36,216 nucleotides of DNA from Bacillota bacterium (GCA_021805735.1 JAJZEE010000031.1:1-36216); one strand, 5' to 3'. Shown: positions 1 through 8,437, counted from the stretch's first letter. The notes: a model not told the origin generated them from the letters alone. Made by a program: numbers and translations.

Positions 1-45
1 TATTTGCTCTGTCAACACAATTCGACAAAATAATAAACATAACGT

Positions 46-75
46 TTTACAAATACACATAGCGATGTATATAAT
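46..75 (+). promoter_or_regulatory. Sigma-A type promoter for the small HTH gene
   Basis: A TTTACA -35 box (46-51) is followed after 18 bases by a perfect TATAAT -10 box (70-75). A strong AGGAGG ribosome site follows at 84-89, directly before the HTH gene. The surrounding leader is AT rich, unlike the rest of the element. Confidence 0.7.
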
Positions 76-92
76 GCCGTTATAGGAGGTGG

Positions 93-359
93 ATGAACGT
101 GGTGAGCACTATTGAAATCGATATGAGGGATACCGACATTAAGACGGCCATCCGCCAAATGATTGCCAGATCGGGCGTTCGAAGTTTGGCTTCGGTTGCT
201 CGGGGTATGGAAATCAATGAAACCACGCTGCGCGTAGCGGTGAATAACGGCCAGATTCGGTTAAAGGACTTCCTGCGCATCGCGGAATTATGCGGGTTTC
301 AGGTCGTGGTGAGAAGCGGCGACTCTCCAAAATCGGAGAGCGGGAATGTGGACGCCTAG
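93..359 (+). CDS. Small helix-turn-helix DNA-binding protein of the mobile element
   Basis: An 88-residue protein. Residues about 25-75 read like a Cro/CI-type helix-turn-helix: a SLASVARGMEINETTLRVAV segment followed by LKDFLRIAELCGF. This is the layout of small phage repressors and antirepressors. It is a probable transcription factor of the element, transcribed rightward from its own strong promoter, opposite to the ImmA module. The start is uncertain. ATG 93 lies only 3 bases after AGGAGG, while the in-frame GTG at 99 has a better 9-base gap and would give 86 residues. The exact family cannot be named from sequence alone. Its target sites are unknown. Confidence 0.65.
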   Translation: MNVVSTIEIDMRDTDIKTAIRQMIARSGVRSLASVARGMEINETTLRVAVNNGQIRLKDFLRIAELCGFQVVVRSGDSPKSESGNVDA

Positions 360-667
360 ATTCAATCGAGGGCTCCGCAAAATTGGTGAGTGAGCATGCG
401 GACTCCTGTTCTCAAAACGGGCGCACAGAATGCCTCGGGAGCCGCACGGCGGTTCGGGAAAGCCTATGGGAGCCAAAACGTACAGAGAAGGCTCGCAGGT
501 GCCATTCTGTGCGTCTGGTGCGGGCTAAGTTGAATTGAGGGTGCGAAACACGCGGATTGGTCTATCGGAGGGGGTCTACGCGAAGTTTAGACCCTGGAGT
601 GCGGGTTCGTCGGGGACCACGTACAAAATGACGGCGGTCTTGCTGACGGTCAAGTACCCTTACGAAG
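360..667. other. Non-coding stretch with one perfect hairpin
   Basis: No convincing gene lies between the HTH gene and the end of the membrane-protein gene. The only clear structure is a 7-bp perfect inverted repeat, GGGTCTA (572-578) and TAGACCC (588-594), with a 9-base loop. No T-tract follows on either strand, so it is not a standard intrinsic terminator. It lies where the two convergent genes meet and could still stop or process transcripts. Confidence 0.4.
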
Positions 668-1141
668 TCATCCAGTGCCATCGCCGCTTTGTTGAGAATA
701 CGGCATTTGTGTGTTCTCTTGGATAGCTCTTGATATCACAGTCTCCATCAATCGCAGCGTATCCGTGCCACCCGACGGGAACAAATACTTGGTGATCGTC
801 GCCGCCATGATCGCCACCTGAGCGAAAACGCCTACAAAAAAAGCATCCGCTTCCCATGGCGAAATGTACCACCAACCGAAACCGAGGGCGGTGAGTGCTA
901 AACAGGCGAATGCTGTCTCGCCAGCGAACAACCAAAGTGTCCATTTCGCATATCGCCTTCGTGCATCCGCCGCGTCCATCTGCTGCGTTTCCCACGCGGA
1001 TATGACAGCTTCCAACATGCGAGCGCTCCGCGAATGCGCCTCGTCGTTTTCCCAGGCTGTGCTGACTTCGATGGCCTCTTTGCCAACGGTATAGGACTGT
1101 AGAATAACTGGTCTTTCTTGCGGCCTTTGCACGTTATCCAA
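668..1141 (-). CDS. Two-helix membrane protein paired with ImmA/IrrE peptidase
   Basis: A 157-residue protein with a polar, probably helical N-terminal part (1-64) and two hydrophobic segments (about 66-90, KWTLWLF to GWWYI; about 98-120, AFFVGVF to KYLF). A short tail contains LRLMETVISRAI. The start is TTG 1141, with GAGGT eight bases upstream; that site lies across the end of the upstream immA-like gene, only 6 bases away, so the two are probably co-translated. No enzyme motif is visible. The two-helix layout and pairing with a regulatory peptidase recall small membrane effectors of conflict or lysogeny modules (for example SLATT-type proteins), but the resemblance is topological only. Confidence 0.7.
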   Translation of the reverse strand: MDNVQRPQERPVILQSYTVGKEAIEVSTAWENDEAHSRSARMLEAVISAWETQQMDAADARRRYAKWTLWLFAGETAFACLALTALGFGWWYISPWEADAFFVGVFAQVAIMAATITKYLFPSGGTDTLRLMETVISRAIQENTQMPYSQQSGDGTG

Positions 1142-1147
1142 TCCGTT

Positions 1148-1648
1148 CTACCTCAATCCGAGATTCAGCACACGGTAACCCATAGCTTCCTGCGAGACCG
1201 CAAACAGACGCGCGAGTGCCGAAATGTCTTTGACCGACTCGTAGGCGGTCCGTACCGCATTCTCCGGCATGAGCAATTCTGCCGCGAACAGATTGGCTTC
1301 CTTCTCCTGCTCTTTGTCGCCTGCGATATTACCGTCGGTGCGAAGAAAGTTCAAATCGTCGTCGAACATACCTTCGGGATGTCCGTCCCGATGCAACACG
1401 TAATGACCAAGTTCGTGTGCCACTGTGAAGCGCTGGCGGCGTGGATTGTCGGAAGACCGGATGAATACCGTCCATTCGCCCTCCTGCGGCAATAGCGCCC
1501 CCACAATTCGGGGGTCAGCAAAGGTAGCCACCTTAACCGTAACGCCGAGTTCGTGCGCCATGGCCACCGGGTTCACCGGCGTGCGGGCACGGGTTTTTTG
1601 CAGAAGTTTGCGCGCTTCTTCAATTGGCCGATTCACCACTGTCGCCAT
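1148..1648 (-). CDS. ImmA/IrrE-family zinc metallopeptidase
   Basis: A 166-residue protein with the family zinc motif HELGH (H78, E79, H82) inside RFTVAHELGHYVLH. A downstream EKEANLFAAELLMP segment supplies the usual third zinc ligand Glu. Characterised members such as ICEBs1 ImmA cleave a cognate phage-type repressor to induce an element, and IrrE/DdrO acts similarly after DNA damage. Here the likely role is control of the element, perhaps by cleaving a repressor encoded outside the window or the small HTH protein at 93-359. It is the first gene of a two-gene leftward operon with the two-helix membrane protein. The ATG start at 1648 has GGGG and GGAG upstream. Confidence 0.9.
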   Translation of the reverse strand: MATVVNRPIEEARKLLQKTRARTPVNPVAMAHELGVTVKVATFADPRIVGALLPQEGEWTVFIRSSDNPRRQRFTVAHELGHYVLHRDGHPEGMFDDDLNFLRTDGNIAGDKEQEKEANLFAAELLMPENAVRTAYESVKDISALARLFAVSQEAMGYRVLNLGLR

Positions 1649-1984
1649 GCACTCCGCCCCTTTTGTGAGTTTCCCGTTGCATCTGGTTGCATTTAGTTTA
1701 TCACAGTTGACTACTGTCCATCACAAGAAAAAACTCGCGCGGATTGGCGATGGGTTCAGTTGAATTGAAGTCGCGCGGTTGCTTTGAGCCGTGAGGGTCA
1801 GCAAAATTGCTGAGGGTATAGGCAGTGGTCCTCGGTTTGAGGAGTGTAGAGCAGGCTTGCTCGAAGTCTTTCGGTATTCGGTTATGGCATAACCTTATGA
1901 AACGTATCACCCCTCGATTGTTCTTTTCGGCAGGTCCACTTATACCAAAGTTGCGCGCAGTTTGTTTCGAAACCGTGCTATGGA
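1649..1984. other. Non-coding stretch with immA promoter and palindrome
   Basis: This 336-base stretch separates the ImmA pair from the tape-measure operon. On the minus strand, TTGTGA and GATAAA with about 18 bases between (roughly 1695-1726) form a weak promoter candidate for immA. The same area has an imperfect palindrome CAGTTGACTACTG and a direct repeat of TGCAAC (minus strand), both possible repressor sites. No credible gene is present. Confidence 0.4.
1880..1894. repeat. Perfect palindrome, possible operator
   Basis: GGTTATG and CATAACC are perfect inverted copies around a single G. There is no T-tract, so a protein-binding site is more likely than a terminator. It lies between the end of the late-type operon and the immA promoter. 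Confidence 0.45.
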
Positions 1985-2968
1985 TCAGTGTGCCTGAGTC
2001 AAATCTCCAGGGAAGAATGAATCAATGATGGTGTTGATTGTTGGTTGCCATTGAGCACGGAGCGTTTCGGGTACTTTCACATCCACTTCATCTGAAGACT
2101 GCAAGTTTGCGGATCCCGCTACAATGCTTTCGTCGAAAATGGTGACCCCATTCGCCGACTGGAGGTCAGTATAAATAAACGCTGGATAACTTCCAATTTG
2201 CACGTTCTTCAAGACGTGTGCTGAAGCGGGGGTATAGGCGCTTGGAGACTGATTCTCGATGGTGTTCGATCCGAACGCGGTTATCGTGATCTGCGGATTC
2301 ATTGGATCTGTAAAAGACCTACCATTGCCATCCGTGGGGCGAACGGACGGTATCCAACCATATGACACGCCGTTTGTCGTAAGAGTCGGGAGGTCAACGG
2401 TAACGCCAAAACGTTGGTTCATGTACGAGCCTGTGAAGCCAATGCTACCTGATGGAGAAGGAACGACGGACGCCCTTACAGTAATCTGCTTGCTGTTAGG
2501 TGTCAGCAATAGTGCATATATGCGGGCGCCGATGGGTTCCCGTTCAACAAACGCTTGGACGTCTAGGTTACTCATAACGCTGCTATTTTGCAACTCATTT
2601 GCCGTTGTCGCCAAAGCGATGATGTCGTATTTGCCTCTGACCGCTTTCCAGCCATCGGCGATCAAGGGATACGCGGGATACGAACCAAGATCGGTCCTTA
2701 GTCTGCGCCCTTCTGTTTTTTCTATGACTCGTTCCAAGGAAAGAGCCTCTTTTGTCCGGTCGTAGCTTACGGCCTTTCGTACATCGATGAGAGCTGCTAC
2801 CAGTTGGCTAGAGTGAACCTTATCAACCGCAGCCGATAGCCATTTGTGATAAGCGACAATGGTTTGCTGATGCTGTTCATACAAAATCCAACGCCACGCT
2901 CCAGCAGCAACGGTCAATATAATAATTACACCGGCTGCCGACGATCCAAATCTTTGGTAGCGATTCAG
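1985..2968 (-). CDS. Membrane-anchored protein of unknown function (apparent CTG start)
   Basis: The first ordinary start codon (TTG 2917) lies inside a hydrophobic run. Extending upstream in frame to CTG 2968 gives a full N-terminal membrane segment (about residues 11-30, SAAGVIIILTVAAGAWRWILY) and places the start six bases after the strong AAGGGAGGGG site. CTG is rare as a start, so this is inference. The roughly 327-residue product would have one N-terminal anchor and a large outside domain rich in Thr, Ser and Asn, without a motif I recognise. It is the last gene of the leftward operon, just after another single-anchor protein, suggesting a pair acting at the cell envelope. Confidence 0.6.
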   Translation of the reverse strand: MNRYQRFGSSAAGVIIILTVAAGAWRWILYEQHQQTIVAYHKWLSAAVDKVHSSQLVAALIDVRKAVSYDRTKEALSLERVIEKTEGRRLRTDLGSYPAYPLIADGWKAVRGKYDIIALATTANELQNSSVMSNLDVQAFVEREPIGARIYALLLTPNSKQITVRASVVPSPSGSIGFTGSYMNQRFGVTVDLPTLTTNGVSYGWIPSVRPTDGNGRSFTDPMNPQITITAFGSNTIENQSPSAYTPASAHVLKNVQIGSYPAFIYTDLQSANGVTIFDESIVAGSANLQSSDEVDVKVPETLRAQWQPTINTIIDSFFPGDLTQAH

Positions 2969-3016
2969 TGTAAGCCCCTCCCTTATGTGCGAAAAGCCGA
3001 TGTCGTGGTCGCGTTC

Positions 3017-4123
3017 TCACCCCAGCACGTGCACTTCTAACTCCGTCTGCTGATTCATGCTGATTTGCTGATTTGTTCCCGTCAGCAAAAACGTATACAA
3101 TCCCGGCTTCATATTCTCAAATACCGGCGTTCGGGCCACCAAGGTGTCAACCGCTTGTACTGGCCCCGGTGGGATTTCGTACACGTTACTGTAGATCATG
3201 TACCCCAAAGACAGTGTTCCGTAAAAAACTACGCCCTCGCCTTTCTTGATCGTGATCTCCGTGAGTCCCGTCGAAAAATCGCGTGTAATGCTGTCGAACG
3301 ATCCCGACAACTGCGCAATTCCAGTCAGATTGCTCGTCATTGAGATCCCTACGTAAGAACGCTTGCCGAACAAGAGTGGAGCGATAGATTGAGCGCCGCT
3401 GACCTTGGCAGATGCCACAACCCTATCCTTGGGATCGTACCAAATCGCCCCCACACTATCTGATCCAGGCCACATAAGTGCCTTATCTCGCGTTGGCACA
3501 GTGTACCCATCTTGAAGAGATACAAGCTTAGAAAGAGTCGCGTTATTGACCTGACGTAAACCGGACATGTCGTACGTCGAATATTTCGATTGGTAAATGA
3601 CTCGACCTGTTTTCGGATCCAAAACCAAGCCATAAATCGTACCGCTGTTCGCGCCAGATCCATTCCCACCGTAGTACATATACAAACTGATCAATTCGTA
3701 CGGGCCGAAGGAGCGTGTGTTACTTTGAACGTAAACTGCCGAATCGCTGATCTGATACGTTTCGTGCCAAGTCGGTCGAGAATCAAATATCTCGACAATA
3801 TCGGAGGTTGGTCCGAAGCCGGATTTGGACACGCTTTGATATTCAACAATAGCATCTGTGTTCGAAATGCGAACGACCTTTGGATGGGAGTATCCGCTAA
3901 TGATCTTCGGCTGAAGCGGCCTCGATGCAGCGGGCGCGGATACGAATTGCTGAACAATACCGCGCCCCGCATAGCCGACAGCAAGCGAAAATACCCCGAT
4001 CAAAATAGGCAGTGCAATTTTTCGAATAGCCACCATGGAACTGCGCCCCCAAGCGTCTACGGATGCTCGCGATGCAAGGGTATACCGTATAGCCTGAGAA
4101 ATCAATACCACATACCACTTCAT
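3017..4123 (-). CDS. Membrane-anchored protein of unknown function
   Basis: A protein of about 368 residues with one hydrophobic segment (IRKIALPILIGVFSLAVGYAG) about 35 residues from the chosen start. The remainder is soluble and probably beta rich, with many Gly, Ser and Tyr residues. ATG 4123 was chosen because GGGG lies six bases upstream; ATG 4129 abuts it, and ATG 4036 directly before the hydrophobic segment is also possible and would give a cleaner signal anchor. The gene begins about 20 bases after the tape-measure stop, so the two are probably co-transcribed. No family is recognised. A receptor, adhesion or DNA-transfer role is only a guess from its neighbours. Confidence 0.6.
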   Translation of the reverse strand: MKWYVVLISQAIRYTLASRASVDAWGRSSMVAIRKIALPILIGVFSLAVGYAGRGIVQQFVSAPAASRPLQPKIISGYSHPKVVRISNTDAIVEYQSVSKSGFGPTSDIVEIFDSRPTWHETYQISDSAVYVQSNTRSFGPYELISLYMYYGGNGSGANSGTIYGLVLDPKTGRVIYQSKYSTYDMSGLRQVNNATLSKLVSLQDGYTVPTRDKALMWPGSDSVGAIWYDPKDRVVASAKVSGAQSIAPLLFGKRSYVGISMTSNLTGIAQLSGSFDSITRDFSTGLTEITIKKGEGVVFYGTLSLGYMIYSNVYEIPPGPVQAVDTLVARTPVFENMKPGLYTFLLTGTNQQISMNQQTELEVHVLG

Positions 4124-4142
4124 TTCCATCCCCGCTTCTTAA

Positions 4143-7100
4143 TCAAGGAAAACCGCCCGCCGACATCGCCCTCTGCTCTACGCTCCATTGTTCCAAGCCT
4201 AAGTTCGTGTGTGCGCTGGGCGGCACATGAACATGAATGTGAACCGAACCCTTCTTCGACAGCGCCCGGTGGACGCCTTCCGCAAGGGCCTCGGCAGTTG
4301 CTGCGTCCGCCCGAACACCCGCGCCATACACTCCCGGCGCAGTCGTGTCATAACCGCCATTTGTCAAATTGTACCCAAATTGATACGGGCTGATCTTGTG
4401 CTTGATGGCCGCCGCGTATTGTTTCTGCTTGATTACTTGTGCGTAATTATTGGCAAACTGCGACAGCGAAGAGTATCCAGCATAAGATGTATCTTTTCCC
4501 GCGCTGATTCCGCGATTAGGGCCAATTCCGCCGAAGTTCAGGTTTTGCGTTGCAGCCTGCGACAATCCCCACTTTGATTCAAAGGCCCATTGCCCGATGA
4601 TGTCATTCGCCGGAACGCCTGTTTTTTTGCTGACCGATTGCGCGTAAGGAAGCATCTTTTTGACGAACGCCTGTTGCGCTTGCGTTGTAACGGCGCCGCC
4701 AATCGCTCCCTGCTGTTGCGTTGACGATTGCCCGAACATCCCTTTGAGCGAGGTTGGGTATGCGGGGTTCTTGTATCCGAGAGCCTTCCCAATCGCATTA
4801 TTCAAATTGTACAACTCATTTACCAGCGGAGTGAGCTTCTTCCCGATGTTCACCCAAGTTGCGCTGTTGTTGTTCGTCGCCTTGATCAGTTGATCCTCCG
4901 CCGTCAGCAGTTTCCCGTTTTGCATCTCGTGTCCAAGCGATAGACTCAACTGTTTCATGGCGCTCTTATTTCCGGTTTTCGCCAGCGCCAGCAAATGTTC
5001 TTGGTGCGTCGAAATCGTGAAGCCGCCACTTTTCATCGATTCCACAACCGATGTCAACCCTTTGGCGGATTTGCGCGAATTAAACAACTGCGCTGCGATA
5101 ATCGCCATACTTGTCGATTTGGGCATGCCTCCGATATTGCCCCACCACTGCGACTCCGCGTTCATGTTCGACATGCTGAACTTGCCGTTGTGTACAAACT
5201 GCGCCATCAGCGCCTGCGTCTGCGGCATGGACATCCCGAACACGCCCGACACATACGCCAACCCTGTGAGTTGATTCTGATTCGTCGGCATGCCGATGGA
5301 CGCCTGACCGTTTTTGTTTTTCGTGATGTTGAGATGTCCGAGACTCGGAAACATCTTTGTCGCGTACTGCATGACCCGCTGCAGGTTCGTCTGACCGCCG
5401 TATGAGCCAGTCAGACCCTGCTGCGCGAGGTACATCTCGCCAAACGGCGACAGGTTGGTGCCGGATGTCAGCGCATTGTACATAAAGAGTTGACCCGCCG
5501 GTCCGCCTCCTGGGTTCGTGAGGGCGCTGTTGAATGTCGAAAGCATGTTCGCCCCGCGCGACCCTTGCAGCGCTTGCAACCCGCTCTTTGACATCGTGGT
5601 CATCATGCCAAGAAGTTTGGCGAAGTTCGGTGCGGTTGTCCGCTGCTGGTCGAGCGTTTGGATCAGGTTTGTGATGCCCGTCAAGAGCGAGTTGGAACGA
5701 CCCTGCATGCCGCCTGCAATCGTCGCGTTGCCAAGACCGAAGATGGCGCTACGGTTCGTGGCCGTTGCTGACAATCCCGATGTGATGCCGAGTCGTTGTA
5801 GCTCTGCGAGTTGCTGTGCGAGCGTCGTCGCCCCGTTGGCCCCGTAGCCAAGCCCGACTGCGCCCCCGAATAGTGCGCTAAGGCTTCCGTTGCCAATCGC
5901 CGCATTGCCGCCTGTGGCCGCCAGCGACTGTGCAGATTGGATCGCCTGCAGGTTCGAGATGCCCATGCCTCGGCCAAGGCCCGTGATGCGACTGTACATC
6001 GCATTGTAGCCGCCGCCTGATGCGAGAGTATGCCACAGGTTGCTCGCTGCGGGCGCGGACTGCTGGTACGTGTTGTAGCCGCCCATGATGTTCTTGGACA
6101 GATAGCTTGCAACCAGACCGACGCCTGCCGTTGCGCCACCGATCGCCAGCATGTCGCCCATGCTCATGCCGGACGCCGATAAGATCGACGCGCCTTCATA
6201 CCCTACGCCGCGAACGGCGACTGCATGCGCAACGCGCCCGAATAGACCGGATGAAGCGCGAGGTTGCGCACGGGATGGCTGCGCTATATTTGGCGGCGTC
6301 GCATTCTGGCGCATCTTTGCTTGCAGATAGGCAGGTGTCATGCCTGCCGAGTAACCGAGAGTCCGGCCTGATCCGCGCACAACGCCGGGCGGATTCATCA
6401 TGTTGTTGATGAGCGCTTCGTACGCCGTTCCTATGCCCGCGCTCGCACTGACGGATGCAGGAAGGTTCAAGTTCTGCGCGATGCGCCGCGCATACTGCGG
6501 ACGTTGCGCCAAGGCTTGACTCAGTCGCTTGTGCATTCCGCTTGGCGATGCAGTCACAGCCTGTAGCGCCTGCAACTCCCCGGACTGCGACTGCAGCGTC
6601 ACAAACGGATTGAGCGCTGCTGTGGCGGACGTTGGCGATATGGTTGTCGTCTTCGGTTTCGTTAGCGCCGATGTCAGGCGGTCGATGGCTGATGTGAGCC
6701 TCGTAAAGGGGTTCGTCGCGGTCGCAGACGTTGTTGCGGCTGCTGCCGTTGGTTTCCCTTGCAATTGCGCCAGAGCCGCCGCAGCGCCCGTCTGGTGCGC
6801 ATAGTGGCCCGGCATCATCTGGTGCATGCTCGCCCGAAACGCGGGACCCCACATGACGGGCGACGAACCGCTTCCCGCACGTGAGAGCGCCGCCGGGGGC
6901 ATGCCGCCTTTTACGTGCGACAGAGCCGCAAAGGGGGTTGTCGTGCGCGGCGGAACAATCGACCCGGCGAGCGGCATGTTGCCGTAGGGAGTCGGAATGG
7001 CAGAAGGCGCAGAACCGGAAGGCGAACGTCCGGACTGTTTTTGCAGGTCGGCGAATTTCTTTTTGATGTTATCGACTTCTCGCCCTAGTTCCCTGAATTT

Positions 7101-7154
7101 GTTGATCGTCTGTTGCGCGTCTGTGTGTACGCCAATCCTGATATCGCCAGCCAT
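4143..7154 (-). CDS. Tape-measure-like protein with C-terminal glucosaminidase domain
   Basis: A 1003-residue protein. The N-terminus (IRIGVHTDAQQTINKFRELGREVDNIKKKFADLQKQ) is a coiled coil of the kind that begins phage tail tape-measure proteins. A long low-complexity Ala/Ser/Thr/Gly/Gln-rich middle follows, with a hydrophobic patch near residues 330-355. Residues about 830-945 match the glucosaminidase (FlgJ/Acm-type) fold: KTGVPANDIIGQWAFESKWGLSQAATQNLNFGGIG, with Glu859 as the expected catalytic acid. Such domains in tape-measure proteins open peptidoglycan during DNA entry. The start ATG has AAGGAGAG nine bases upstream. No capsid, portal, sheath or baseplate gene is nearby, which is odd for a true tail protein; a surface- or transfer-related muralytic protein is the alternative. 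Confidence 0.75.
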   Translation of the reverse strand: MAGDIRIGVHTDAQQTINKFRELGREVDNIKKKFADLQKQSGRSPSGSAPSAIPTPYGNMPLAGSIVPPRTTTPFAALSHVKGGMPPAALSRAGSGSSPVMWGPAFRASMHQMMPGHYAHQTGAAAALAQLQGKPTAAAATTSATATNPFTRLTSAIDRLTSALTKPKTTTISPTSATAALNPFVTLQSQSGELQALQAVTASPSGMHKRLSQALAQRPQYARRIAQNLNLPASVSASAGIGTAYEALINNMMNPPGVVRGSGRTLGYSAGMTPAYLQAKMRQNATPPNIAQPSRAQPRASSGLFGRVAHAVAVRGVGYEGASILSASGMSMGDMLAIGGATAGVGLVASYLSKNIMGGYNTYQQSAPAASNLWHTLASGGGYNAMYSRITGLGRGMGISNLQAIQSAQSLAATGGNAAIGNGSLSALFGGAVGLGYGANGATTLAQQLAELQRLGITSGLSATATNRSAIFGLGNATIAGGMQGRSNSLLTGITNLIQTLDQQRTTAPNFAKLLGMMTTMSKSGLQALQGSRGANMLSTFNSALTNPGGGPAGQLFMYNALTSGTNLSPFGEMYLAQQGLTGSYGGQTNLQRVMQYATKMFPSLGHLNITKNKNGQASIGMPTNQNQLTGLAYVSGVFGMSMPQTQALMAQFVHNGKFSMSNMNAESQWWGNIGGMPKSTSMAIIAAQLFNSRKSAKGLTSVVESMKSGGFTISTHQEHLLALAKTGNKSAMKQLSLSLGHEMQNGKLLTAEDQLIKATNNNSATWVNIGKKLTPLVNELYNLNNAIGKALGYKNPAYPTSLKGMFGQSSTQQQGAIGGAVTTQAQQAFVKKMLPYAQSVSKKTGVPANDIIGQWAFESKWGLSQAATQNLNFGGIGPNRGISAGKDTSYAGYSSLSQFANNYAQVIKQKQYAAAIKHKISPYQFGYNLTNGGYDTTAPGVYGAGVRADAATAEALAEGVHRALSKKGSVHIHVHVPPSAHTNLGLEQWSVEQRAMSAGGFP

Positions 7155-7178
7155 AGTAAATCACTCTCCTTGTTTTAA

Positions 7179-7769
7179 TCAGGTCGGAAGACCGGGGATT
7201 ATACTTTGAAGTTTCCGGCGAATCTGTTGCCTCTTTTGCTTGCTGGCGCTCAGCAACTGGCGAACAATAGCGGCCTGTACCTGTTGGACCAGTGCCGGGT
7301 CGCCGAGATTCGCGACCGAGAGGATGGTGAGTAAGTCATGCTGAGGTTCGCGTTTCATCTCTACGTTCCAATCGCGGAGCGAAATGGTCAAGGCGGCCTG
7401 CCACTCGCGGGGCGAAAGATGGACGTGCGCTCGCTCCAATTCCTCAGACAAGATCAGCAGCTGGCCGCCTGCCGCAACTCGCATCTCCCGAACAATGGAT
7501 AGCTGGCTGCCCAAGGAGCGGTATTCTTCTTCGTGAAATAGGAAGTCGCCCCATTTACGTCGCTTTCGTTCGATCCCACTTCGAGCATCCCGTATGCGTT
7601 GATATTCATTCTCAATCCACCTGGCTTGAATCTTGCACAGAATCAGGATGCTTGTAGCGAGTTTGCGCAATTGGCGACGGTATTCCAGGTCGTCGCCAAT
7701 TGTAGCCTGTTCAAGCGCATCGGCCCGCCGCATCAGCAGGACGCGGAACCGATCGTCTGACTCAACCAT
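7179..7769 (-). CDS. Hypothetical protein upstream of the tape-measure gene
   Basis: About 196 residues, highly charged and helical, with no recognised motif. ATG 7769 was chosen because it overlaps the TGA of the preceding gene by 8 bases, a typical coupling arrangement; a longer form starting further upstream would overlap that gene heavily. The position just before a tape-measure-like gene is where tail assembly chaperones usually lie, but neither the sequence nor a frameshift signal supports that assignment. Confidence 0.65.
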   Translation of the reverse strand: MVESDDRFRVLLMRRADALEQATIGDDLEYRRQLRKLATSILILCKIQARWIENEYQRIRDARSGIERKRRKWGDFLFHEEEYRSLGSQLSIVREMRVAAGGQLLILSEELERAHVHLSPREWQAALTISLRDWNVEMKREPQHDLLTILSVANLGDPALVQQVQAAIVRQLLSASKQKRQQIRRKLQSIIPGLPT

Positions 7770-8037
7770 GGTGCGCGCCCACTTTCTGCTTACGCGCCGC
7801 CTGCCCGGCCTCCAACAACCGATTTTCAAGCGTCGGATCGGCTATCAATAACTGCCCATATGCCGTCTGCGGGTCCTTGGACGATAGCGCCCGCGTGATC
7901 TGACGCCATGCCTGCTTGCCGCCTTTTTGGGCCAATAGCGCGTCACGAAGGTGATGCGTCGGTTCTTCCGTCGCTCCCGGTGTGCGGATTGTGGCTTCGA
8001 GTTTTGCAATTCGCGTTTCCAGATTGTTGCTCGCCAT
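7762..8037 (-). CDS. Small hypothetical protein
   Basis: About 91 residues, beginning MASNNLETRIAKLEATIRTPGATEEPTHH. It has an N-terminal coiled-coil-like stretch and a helical C-terminus. ATG 8037 is preceded by AAGGGGGA and lies one base after the TAA of the upstream terminase-like gene, so translation is probably coupled. The family is not recognised. It may be a partner of the HTH protein upstream or of the 196-residue protein downstream, with which it overlaps by 8 bases. Confidence 0.65.
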   Translation of the reverse strand: MASNNLETRIAKLEATIRTPGATEEPTHHLRDALLAQKGGKQAWRQITRALSSKDPQTAYGQLLIADPTLENRLLEAGQAARKQKVGAHHG

Positions 8038-8038
8038 G

Positions 8039-8437
8039 TTAAGCAATCCCCCTTTTTTGACCCTCCGCAATCAATCGTTCGAGCTCCGTGACTCTGACCG
8101 CCAAGTCTTCCACCTCTGCCGCTTTGATGGCCGTGTCGAGTACCGCTTTGGCTGCCGTAACCCGCGCAGAAGCCGGTGCGTCTGCGTCTCCCATCACCGA
8201 GCGTAGCGTCTCAACCGCTTCACCCGATATGGTAGAAAGGCGACTGATTGCCTGTTCTAGCGCCGCTCGTTTGGCTGCCCGAAACTGCGTCTGAAACTCA
8301 GAGTCAGCAAGCCAGCGGTACAACGTCGTCTCACCAGCACCGCACGCCTTTGCAGCCTCTGCGATCGTCTGAGCCGTGAGTAACGCGGCAATGGCTGCCT
8401 CCCATTTACGCTCCATTTTTCGGTCGCTGGCTTTCAC
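8039..8437 (-). CDS. Small-terminase-like helix-turn-helix protein
   Basis: 132 residues. The N-terminal part (KWEAAIAALLTAQTIAEAAKACGAGETTLYRWL) is a clear helix-turn-helix. It continues into FQTQFRAAKRAALEQAISRL and a C-terminal coiled coil (EDLAVRVTELERLI). This layout is common in phage proteins often labelled small terminase subunit or phBC6A51-type HTH, and is also found as stand-alone genes on plasmids and islands. The GTG start at 8437 has AAGGAGG nine bases upstream and overlaps the preceding nuclease gene by 32 bases. There is no large terminase in the window. If it is a true TerS it could redirect a helper phage's packaging, as satellites do. The assignment rests on pattern alone. 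Confidence 0.6.
   Translation of the reverse strand: MKASDRKMERKWEAAIAALLTAQTIAEAAKACGAGETTLYRWLADSEFQTQFRAAKRAALEQAISRLSTISGEAVETLRSVMGDADAPASARVTAAKAVLDTAIKAAEVEDLAVRVTELERLIAEGQKRGIA

Noticed and set aside
535-726. Small plus-strand frame near the element's left side
   Set aside because: It begins at TTG, overlaps the end of the membrane-protein gene and has no recognisable product.
355-1850. Similar short strings (GTTGAATTGA, CGCGGATTGG, GCAAAATTG) in the two gaps flanking the ImmA pair
   Set aside because: The matches are short, partly out of order and not longer than chance could allow by eye; not reported as repeats.
3590-4393. 267-codon plus-strand frame
   Set aside because: It lies opposite the membrane-anchored protein and the tape-measure end and has low-complexity, non-family sequence; no ribosome site supports it.
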